Positions 5,860 to 10,815 of a DNA stretch of 10,815 nt are shown here, one piece after another. This DNA is from an uncultured Oscillospiraceae bacterium (GTDB lineage Bacteria > Bacillota > Clostridia > Oscillospirales > Acutalibacteraceae), in assembly GCA_900549945.1 (NCBI GenBank), contig URQJ01000054.1, forward strand, positions 1-10,815. The letters are read 5' to 3'. Below the pieces are notes generated by a model, which saw only the letters and a program-made list of their open reading frames with translations, did not search any database and was not told the origin of the DNA. Each line of letters opens with the position of its first letter. The stretch's first letter is position 1. The position numbers and the translations under genes are program-made.

Positions 5860-6717
5860 ATGTTTGGAAAAAGATCGGACGGCCGGCAGGTGCATGAGGT
5901 GGAGCCCTTTCAGCGCATTATCCCCTATATCATGCGCACGCGCACGGATTCGATGAATATGTTTGAGGAAAGCATTCCCTGCGCGGGCATGGACGGCTAC
6001 GTCAGCGAGCGGCGCGCAAAGGGCGACCAGATCACCTATCTGCACGTGGTGGTCGCCGCGCTGGTGCGGCTCGTGGCACTGCGCCCGCAGCTCAACCGGT
6101 TTGTGGTGCGCGGCAGAATCTATACGCGCCCGAAAATCTGGGTCAGCTTCGTGGTGCACCAGAGTCTGCGCACCGACGATGCGGGCACGACGATCAAGCT
6201 CTGCTTCGAGGGCACCGAGAGCATTCTCGAGATTTCCGAGCGGATCAACGCGGCGATCCTCAAGGAAACGGCGCAGAAAACTGAATCGAATTCGACGGAT
6301 AAGCTCGCCGGGCTCATCATGAGCATCCCGGGGCCGCTGATCCGCTTCGTCGTCAACACGCTGATTTTTATGGACCGGCACAATATTCTGCCGAAGGCGG
6401 TGATCGAGGCGAGCCCGTTCCACACCTCTTTGTTCGTGACGAACCTGCGCTCGCTCGGCATCAACCACATTTTCCACCACGTCTACGAGTTCGGCACGAC
6501 GGGCCTGTTCATCGCGATCGGCAAGGAGAAGAACACGCCGACGCTCTCCGGCACGCAGATCGTTATGGAAAAACGCATGGGCTTCGGACTTGTCGCGGAC
6601 GAGCGATTCTGCGACGGCCTCTACTTCGCGCGCTCGCTGAAAATTCTGAAAAAATTCCTCAGCAACCCAAAGCTGCTCGAGCAGCAGCTCGAACACAAGG
6701 TGGAGGACGTGCGGTAA
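5860..6717 (+). CDS. stand-alone E2-like acyltransferase domain protein with Glu for catalytic His
   Basis: This 285-residue soluble protein resembles the catalytic domain of 2-oxoacid dehydrogenase E2 subunits and chloramphenicol acetyltransferase. It has no lipoyl or E1/E3-binding domain. Visible blocks are YLHVVVAALVRLVALRPQLN (60-79), SFVVHQSL (96-103), the KAVIEASPFHTSLFVTNLRSLGI region (179-201), and a C-terminal motif ADERFCDGLYFARSL (246-260). In true E2 and CAT enzymes the last motif is HxxxDG, with His as the catalytic base. Here the His position is Glu248 (ERFCDG), while the Asp-Gly pair (D252-G253) is kept. I recall related clostridial proteins with the same change, so it is probably a family trait and not damage. 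The acyl acceptor and reaction are unknown, and no E1, E3 or lipoylation gene is nearby. GGAGA lies 9 nt before the ATG. It is monocistronic, with its own promoter and terminator. Confidence 0.82.
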   Translation: MFGKRSDGRQVHEVEPFQRIIPYIMRTRTDSMNMFEESIPCAGMDGYVSERRAKGDQITYLHVVVAALVRLVALRPQLNRFVVRGRIYTRPKIWVSFVVHQSLRTDDAGTTIKLCFEGTESILEISERINAAILKETAQKTESNSTDKLAGLIMSIPGPLIRFVVNTLIFMDRHNILPKAVIEASPFHTSLFVTNLRSLGINHIFHHVYEFGTTGLFIAIGKEKNTPTLSGTQIVMEKRMGFGLVADERFCDGLYFARSLKILKKFLSNPKLLEQQLEHKVEDVR

Positions 6718-6730
6718 GCTGGGAAAAATA

Positions 6731-6772
6731 AAAAACGCCTGCGGCCGGAAATGAACGGCTGCAGGCGTTTTT
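6731..6772. terminator. bidirectional terminator between the E2-like gene and tetR
   Basis: AAAAACGCCTGC (6731-6742) pairs perfectly with GCAGGCGTTTTT (6761-6772). A G-U pair and GCCG/CGGC extend the stem to 17 bp around GAAATGAA. T-runs flank both ends (on the minus strand the 3' tail is TTTTTTATTTTT), so it should stop transcripts from both convergent genes. The rest of the gap to 6857 shows nothing recognisable. Confidence 0.92.
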
Positions 6773-6857
6773 ATGCTTTTGAAGCGCTGTGCGGAAAAGC
6801 GGGGCACGTTTGGAATGTGTGCGGGCCGCCGCCCGGCAGTTCTGCGTGCCGCGGGGC

Positions 6858-7436
6858 TCAGACCAGAACCCGGCGCACCATGCCGTACAAAACAGGCTTC
6901 ATGTTGTCGATCGTATCGGGGTTCCCCTCGATGATGGAGGAGAAGCAGACGGAGCCGACCATCTCGATCAGGACGAATATGGTCTTGAAAAGCTCGTCCT
7001 CGGTGCGGCTTTGGGCGAAGCTGCTGGCTTCCAGCGTGCCGGCGATCTTGTCCCAAAGCAGATCTTCGCGCAGGCTGAGCTGCCGCTTGACCGCGGACCA
7101 GGAAAAGTTCCGCTCGAGCAGCCGCAGCGTCAGCTTGTTCCGCTTGAAATACTCGATCACGTAGTCGATGAGCAGCACGACGTTCTCGGTGAAATCCCCG
7201 GTGCGCCGGGCCTGCACGTATTCGTATCCCTCGGCAAGCACCCGGGCCGAGATTTGGTAGGCGAGCTGCTGCAAAAGATGTTCCTTGTCGTGAAAATACA
7301 GGTAAAACGTGCCCTTCGCCACATTGGCGCCCCGCACGATTTCATCGACGGAGGTTTTAGCCACGCCCTTTTCCAAGAACAGCGCGTAGGCTGCGTCGAT
7401 CAGGTTCTGCTTTTTTTGCTCCTTCTTGCGCTGCAC
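6858..7436 (-). CDS. TetR-family repressor, likely of the divergent MMPL operon
   Basis: This is a 192-residue DNA-binding repressor when read from the GTG at 7436. The N-terminal helix-turn-helix is clear: a first helix LIDAAYALFLEKGVAKTSV (12-30), DEIVRGANVAKGTFYLYFHDKEHLL (31-55) with the GTFYLYF signature, then an all-helical ligand and dimer domain to 192. The frame stays open upstream to an ATG at 7544. I prefer the GTG because AAAGGGGG sits 8 nt before it, the upstream extension looks like translated promoter DNA, and the 7544 ATG falls at an operator palindrome. The protein diverges from the MMPL transporter gene, and two copies of TGACTAWTAGTCA lie between them, one covering the MMPL -35 box. 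The natural reading is repression of the transporter and possibly of itself, relieved by a small ligand, perhaps a lipid or drug. The ligand is not deducible from sequence. Confidence 0.88.
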   Translation of the reverse strand: MQRKKEQKKQNLIDAAYALFLEKGVAKTSVDEIVRGANVAKGTFYLYFHDKEHLLQQLAYQISARVLAEGYEYVQARRTGDFTENVVLLIDYVIEYFKRNKLTLRLLERNFSWSAVKRQLSLREDLLWDKIAGTLEASSFAQSRTEDELFKTIFVLIEMVGSVCFSSIIEGNPDTIDNMKPVLYGMVRRVLV

Positions 7437-7476
7437 TGCGGCGGCCCCCTTTCTTGCGTGTGCTGTCTTTATATAT

Positions 7477-7506
7477 AGTATACGGTATTTTGACGGGAAA
7501 AGGCAA
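7477..7506 (-). promoter_or_regulatory. probable promoter of tetR
   Basis: On the minus strand, TTGCCT (7506-7501) and TATACT (7482-7477) are separated by 18 bp, with a start near 7470 and a leader of about 34 nt to the GTG. The -35 box overlaps the left edge of the conserved block at 7504-7518. Operator 1 (7531-7543) lies about 65 bp upstream of the start. Confidence 0.55.
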
Positions 7507-7530
7507 GTGCAAATCTGTATTTCATTAAAA

Positions 7531-7543
7531 TGACTAATAGTCA
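7531..7543. promoter_or_regulatory. TetR operator 1
   Basis: TGACTAATAGTCA is a perfect dyad around a central base and is preceded by AAAA. The same 17-nt string AAAATGACTAATAGTCA occurs in inverted orientation at operator 2. It lies between the two divergent genes, about 77 bp upstream of the predicted MMPL start. Binding by the adjacent TetR is inferred from position and symmetry. Confidence 0.7.
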
Positions 7544-7579
7544 CTTACAAAAACAAGCGCAGATTTGTTGCTTTGGTTA

Positions 7580-7608
7580 TTGACTATTAGTCATTTTTGG
7601 AGTATGCT
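7580..7608 (+). promoter_or_regulatory. promoter of the MMPL operon, overlapped by an operator
   Basis: TTGACT (7580-7585), a 17-bp spacer and TATGCT (7603-7608) place the start near 7615, about 50 nt before the ATG at 7665. The -35 box shares its bases with operator 2, so a repressor bound there would block RNA polymerase directly. Confidence 0.65.
7581..7593. promoter_or_regulatory. TetR operator 2
   Basis: TGACTATTAGTCA has perfect dyad symmetry, is the reverse complement of operator 1, and is centred exactly 50 bp from it. It covers the -35 box and the first part of the spacer of the MMPL promoter, the classic position for a TetR-type repressor site. Confidence 0.75.
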
Positions 7609-7664
7609 GTTTTGCGAAATGATAAATGACCATTGGACATTTTTTGAGAAAGAAGGTATGGACT

Positions 7665-9764
7665 ATGGAGCATTTTGCCCGATGGGTGGTGCGCCGCAGA
7701 CGGCTCGTGCTGTTTCTGGCCGTGCTGCTTTTGATTCCCTCGGCACTCGGCGCGGCAGGCACGTACATCAACTACGACATTCTCACCTACCTGCCGGAGG
7801 ATTTGGATTCCATGATCGGCGAGGCGTATCTCGAGGACGATTTCAACATGGCCTCCGTTTCGATGATCACGGTGGAGAACATGACGACGGCGGACACGCT
7901 GAAGCTGAAGGCGGCGCTGTCCGAAATCGAGGGCGTGCAGAGCGTGATGTGGACGAGCGACATCGTCGATGTGACGACGCCGAAGGAAATGCTGCCCGAC
8001 GATTTGCAGAAGTTCTTTTACAACGACAGCGGCGCGACCATGCTGATCGTGCAGTTTGAAAACCCGAGCGCGCACGAGATCACGATGGCGGCGCAGCGCG
8101 AAATCAAGGATACGCTTTCGCGAAGCTGCTTTATCGGCGGCATGTCGGCGATCCTCGAGGATACGCGCGCGCTGGTGCAGGAGGAGATGCCGCTCTACAT
8201 CCTGTGCGCGGTGGGCGCCTCGCTGCTGATCCTGTTTTTGAGCCTCAGGGAGACGGTGATCCCGCTGCTGTTCATGGCGGGCATGCTCTTCCCGATCGCC
8301 TACAATTTCGGTACGAATATCTTCCTCGGGCAGATCAGCTACATCACCGAGGCGCTGGCGACCGTTTTGCAGCTCGGCGTGACGATGGATTTCTCGATCT
8401 TCCTCCTGCACCGCTTTGAGGAGGAGCGGGACGGCGGCGCGGACGATGAAACCGCGATGGTGCGTGCGGTGCAGAAAACCTTTTCCTCGATCTCCGCCAG
8501 CTCTTTGACGACGATTGCCGGCTTTCTCGCGCTGTGCACCATGCGCCTGACGCTGGGCATGGATATCGGCCTCGTGATGGCGAAGGGCGTCCTGCTGGGC
8601 GTCATCTGTACGCTGACGGTGCTGCCCGCGCTCATCATGACTTTCCGCGGGGCTATCCGCAGGCACACGCACCGCACCTTCATCCCGAAGCTCAGCCGCA
8701 CGGCGCGGTTCGTCGTGAAGCACCGCGCGCCCATCCTCATCGTGTTTCTGGTCTGCTTCCTCCCGTTTTCGATTGCGCAGGCCAAAACACCGGTATACTA
8801 CACGATTTTTGACGCACTGCCGCAGGATCTGCCCGGCATAGCCGGAACGAACCGCCTGAAAGAGGATTTCGACATGACAACCTCGCACTTCATCATCGTG
8901 GAGGACGATGTGCCCGAAAAGGAGCTGCAGGCGCTCACGGAGGCGCTCGGACAGGTGGACGGCGTCCATCAGGTGCTGAGCTATGAGACGTTTCTGGGCG
9001 CGGGGATCCCCGAGCGCTTCCTGCCGCAGGAGGCGCGGTCGCTTTTCGAGGCCGGCGGGCACAAGCTGCTGCTCGTCAACTCCTCCTATAAGAGCGGCAG
9101 CGACGCGCAGAACGCCCAGCTCGACGAGATGACTGCCCTCGTCAAGCAGTATGATCCAAACGGGGTGATCACCGGTGAGGGCGCGATGACAAAGGACCTG
9201 ATCGAGGTGGCGGACGAGGACTTCCGCAGCGTCAACGTGTCGAGTATTGTGCTGGTGTTCCTCATCGTCGCGCTGTCGTTCCGGTCGCTCTCTGTGCCGG
9301 TGCTTCTGGTCGCAGCGATCGAAAGCGCGATCATGATCAACATGGGCATCCCGTACTTTGCGGGGCAGACGCTGCCGTTTGTGGCGAGCATCGTCATCGG
9401 CACGATCCAGCTCGGCGCCACGGTAGACTATGCGATTTTGATGATGACCCGCTTCCGCGAGGAGATGAACGCGGGGCACACGGCGCAGGAGGCCGCGCGC
9501 ATCAGCGTCGAGCAGTGCAGCCAGAGTATTCTGACGAGCGGCCTGACCTTCTTCGCGGCGACATTCAGCGTTTCGCTCGTATCGAAAATGGAACTGATCG
9601 GCAGCCTGTGCAGGCTGATCAGCCGCGGCGCATTGATCAGTATGGCGGTGATTCTGCTGGTTCTGCCCGCGCTGCTCGTGCTGACCGCGCCGATTCTGAA
9701 AAAAACGACATACCACTGGATACAGCCTGAAAGAAAGGCTTTGACACCGGAGAAAGGGGCTTGA
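7665..9764 (+). CDS. MMPL/RND-superfamily transporter
   Basis: This 699-residue integral membrane protein is a two-fold repeat: one TM helix (13-32), a large extracellular domain (about 33-175), five TM helices (about 177-325), then the same plan again (TM 355-372, extracellular 373-522, five TMs 525-676). Each half has the conserved Asp of proton-coupled RND/MMPL pumps in its fourth helix: LGVTMDFSIFL (D242) and LGATVDYAILM (D588). MMPL proteins export lipids, glycolipids or hydrophobic drugs; the cargo here is unknown. I place the start at the ATG at 7665, with AGAAGG 8 nt upstream. An in-frame ATG at 7626 would add 13 residues but lacks a ribosome binding site and lies very close to the predicted transcription start. 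The next gene begins 5 nt after the stop, so the two form an operon. The divergent TetR probably represses it. Confidence 0.9.
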   Translation: MEHFARWVVRRRRLVLFLAVLLLIPSALGAAGTYINYDILTYLPEDLDSMIGEAYLEDDFNMASVSMITVENMTTADTLKLKAALSEIEGVQSVMWTSDIVDVTTPKEMLPDDLQKFFYNDSGATMLIVQFENPSAHEITMAAQREIKDTLSRSCFIGGMSAILEDTRALVQEEMPLYILCAVGASLLILFLSLRETVIPLLFMAGMLFPIAYNFGTNIFLGQISYITEALATVLQLGVTMDFSIFLLHRFEEERDGGADDETAMVRAVQKTFSSISASSLTTIAGFLALCTMRLTLGMDIGLVMAKGVLLGVICTLTVLPALIMTFRGAIRRHTHRTFIPKLSRTARFVVKHRAPILIVFLVCFLPFSIAQAKTPVYYTIFDALPQDLPGIAGTNRLKEDFDMTTSHFIIVEDDVPEKELQALTEALGQVDGVHQVLSYETFLGAGIPERFLPQEARSLFEAGGHKLLLVNSSYKSGSDAQNAQLDEMTALVKQYDPNGVITGEGAMTKDLIEVADEDFRSVNVSSIVLVFLIVALSFRSLSVPVLLVAAIESAIMINMGIPYFAGQTLPFVASIVIGTIQLGATVDYAILMMTRFREEMNAGHTAQEAARISVEQCSQSILTSGLTFFAATFSVSLVSKMELIGSLCRLISRGALISMAVILLVLPALLVLTAPILKKTTYHWIQPERKALTPEKGA

Positions 9765-9769
9765 TTGCG

Positions 9770-10815
9770 ATGAGAAAAACAGGAAAGCGGCTTTGCGCCG
9801 CGCTGATGGTGGCGGTGCTCGGGGCGGGCTGCGCCGTGCCGGCCGCCGCGGCCGGGGCGGATAAGGCCGTGCAGAAAGATGAGACCGTTTACATGATCCT
9901 GAATGCGGACGGCTCCGTGCGCGAACAGATCGTGAGCGACTGGCTGCACAGCGACACGGGCTTTAAGGACTATCGGGACGAGAGCACGCTCACCGCGGTG
10001 GAGAACCTGAAAAGTGACGCGCAGCCGGCGTACAGGGACGGCGCGCTCGTTTGGGACACGGATGAAACGGACCTGTACTATCAGGGGGAAAACGGCGTGA
10101 CGCCGCCGGTTTCCGTTTCCATCGCCTACACACTCGACGGGGAGGCGATTTCCGCCGAAGCGCTCGCGGGCAGGAGCGGGCACCTGACCGTGCGCCTCTC
10201 TCTGCGCAATAATGCGTGGGGCGAGGCGCAGATCGGCGGCGGGACGCGCCGCGTCTGCACGCCGTTCTTCACGGTTTGCGCGGCGGTGCTGCCGGCGGAT
10301 AACTTCCAAAATGTGACGGTGGCGCACGGCATCGTGCAGTCGGATTCCAAAACGCAGCTCGCCTGCTTCCTCGCACTGCCCGGCGTTTCGGAATCGCTTT
10401 CCGGCCTGATTCCGGAGGGCCTCGGCGAAATCGAGGACTACCTGCTCGACGACCTGACGCTTGAGGCGGATGTGACGGACTGCACCGTGCCGGATTTCCT
10501 CTTTGCGGCGGCGCCCAGCATGGAGTCGCTCGAGCTGGATGGCGATTCGCTCTCCGGCGAGATGGCGGAATTGCAGGACGCGACGCAGCAGCTTCAGGAC
10601 GGCGCCGGTGCGCTGGACGAGGCGGTTTCCGCGCTGGAGGGGAAGCTCGGCGAATTTGCCGCGGGCTACGCGCAGTTTGACGCCGGCGTGGACGCCGCGC
10701 TTTCCGGCACGCAGGCGCTGGCGCAGGGCGGCGAAAATCTCCTGGAAAATGCCGACCTGCTTTCCGACAAATCCGGAGAACTTGCGGCCGGGGCGGGCAG
10801 GCTCAATGCCGGCGC
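9770..10815 (+). CDS. exported protein of unknown function with YhgE-like repeats (3' end cut)
   Basis: The frame opens 5 nt after the MMPL stop (AAAGGGG 10 nt upstream of the ATG) and is still open at the window end, giving 348 residues. Residues 1-28 form a signal peptide: KRLCAALMVAVLGAG, then AVPAAAAGA with a likely signal peptidase I site. Cys21 lies in GAGC, a poor lipobox. The KDETVYMILNADGSVREQIVSDWL region (36-59) and a beta-rich part with YYQG and SIAYTLDG (103-124) resemble proteins often annotated hypothetical in Clostridia. From about 262 on, the chain turns to repeated L-x(2)-G/A-x(3)-L helices (LQDGAGALDEAVSALEGKLG, 275-294), like the coiled repeats of YhgE/Pip/EsaA membrane proteins. 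I do not know its function. Tight coupling to the MMPL gene suggests it assists the transporter at the cell surface, but that is inference. Any C-terminal TM helix would lie outside the window. Confidence 0.8.
   Translation, partial: MRKTGKRLCAALMVAVLGAGCAVPAAAAGADKAVQKDETVYMILNADGSVREQIVSDWLHSDTGFKDYRDESTLTAVENLKSDAQPAYRDGALVWDTDETDLYYQGENGVTPPVSVSIAYTLDGEAISAEALAGRSGHLTVRLSLRNNAWGEAQIGGGTRRVCTPFFTVCAAVLPADNFQNVTVAHGIVQSDSKTQLACFLALPGVSESLSGLIPEGLGEIEDYLLDDLTLEADVTDCTVPDFLFAAAPSMESLELDGDSLSGEMAELQDATQQLQDGAGALDEAVSALEGKLGEFAAGYAQFDAGVDAALSGTQALAQGGENLLENADLLSDKSGELAAGAGRLNAG

Larger units (their letters stand above)
7504..7593. repeat. two-part regulatory element repeated at 50-bp offset
   Basis: Two blocks repeat at exactly 50 bp in the same order and spacing. 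Block A is CAAGTGCAAATCTGT (7504-7518) and CAAGCGCAGATTTGT (7554-7568), 12 of 15 identical with only transitions between them. Block B is TGACTAATAGTCA (7531-7543) and TGACTATTAGTCA (7581-7593), 12 of 13 identical. The intervening bases are poorly conserved; over the 50-bp units 29 positions match by eye. The conservation of two separated blocks suggests both are under selection. Confidence 0.7.

Noticed and set aside
5146..7056. A 636-codon minus-strand open frame crossing MATE, the terminator, the E2-like gene and part of tetR
   Set aside because: It runs through a strong terminator and an AT-rich promoter island, has shadow-type composition, and overlaps three well-supported genes.
7437..7544. 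ATG at 7544 as the tetR start
   Set aside because: It lies at the edge of an operator palindrome and upstream of the best tetR promoter. The extra 36 residues do not look like a TetR N-terminus, and the GTG at 7436 has a good ribosome binding site.
7587..9716. A 709-codon open frame antisense to the MMPL gene
   Set aside because: It mirrors the MMPL gene almost end to end, is extremely rich in Arg, His, Asp and Gln, and has no domain. It results from G/C preference at third codon positions of the real gene.
9826..9835. Lipoprotein signal (lipobox) in the exported protein downstream of MMPL
   Set aside because: The sequence around Cys21 is LGAGC, with Gly at the -3 position where Leu is expected; a signal peptidase I site after the following Ala run is more likely.
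10592..10815. DNA repeat or tandem array in the last 220 bp
   Set aside because: The regularity is at protein level (Leu/Gly/Ala helical repeats). The DNA itself shows no exact repeat unit.

Overview
The window looks like chromosomal DNA from a GC-rich member of the Clostridia (Firmicutes). The grounds are strong AGGAG-type ribosome binding sites, sigma-A promoters in short AT-rich islands, and protein types common in gut Clostridia: a MepA-like MATE pump, a small P-loop kinase, a lone E2-like acyltransferase and a TetR/MMPL module. The strong preference for G or C at third codon positions opens many long antisense reading frames; I treated these as shadows. I see no rRNA, tRNA, CRISPR array, insertion sequence or phage gene. 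A species cannot be named from the sequence alone.

Layout, left to right. (1) 1-693, minus strand: a two-gene operon with a small P-loop nucleotide kinase-like protein followed, 10 nt later, by a DUF3783-like protein cut by the window edge. (2) 926-1909, plus strand: an aldo/keto reductase diverging from that operon and ending at an intrinsic terminator. (3) 1997-3499, minus strand: a two-domain PPK2 protein, probably polyphosphate:AMP phosphotransferase. (4) 3696-5610, plus strand: a MarR-family regulator followed by a MATE efflux protein. A near-consensus promoter with two near-identical operator-like boxes precedes marR, and a terminator-like hairpin lies in the gap before the pump gene. 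(5) 5860-6717, plus strand: a stand-alone E2-like acyltransferase domain whose catalytic His is replaced by Glu. It ends at a bidirectional terminator. (6) 6858-10815: a TetR repressor (minus) diverging from an MMPL/RND transporter (plus) and an exported protein of unknown function that runs off the right edge.

The window reads as a string of small, separately controlled units. Two are drug- or lipid-export modules, each with its own local repressor (MarR with MATE, TetR with MMPL). The others are metabolic or nucleotide-handling genes. The most interesting regulatory DNA is the TetR/MMPL intergenic region, where a two-part element (a CARATYTG-type block plus a TGACTAWTAGTCA palindrome) occurs twice at exactly 50-bp offset. 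The second is the marR/MATE pair, with tandem operator boxes at the start of transcription and a possible attenuator in front of the pump.
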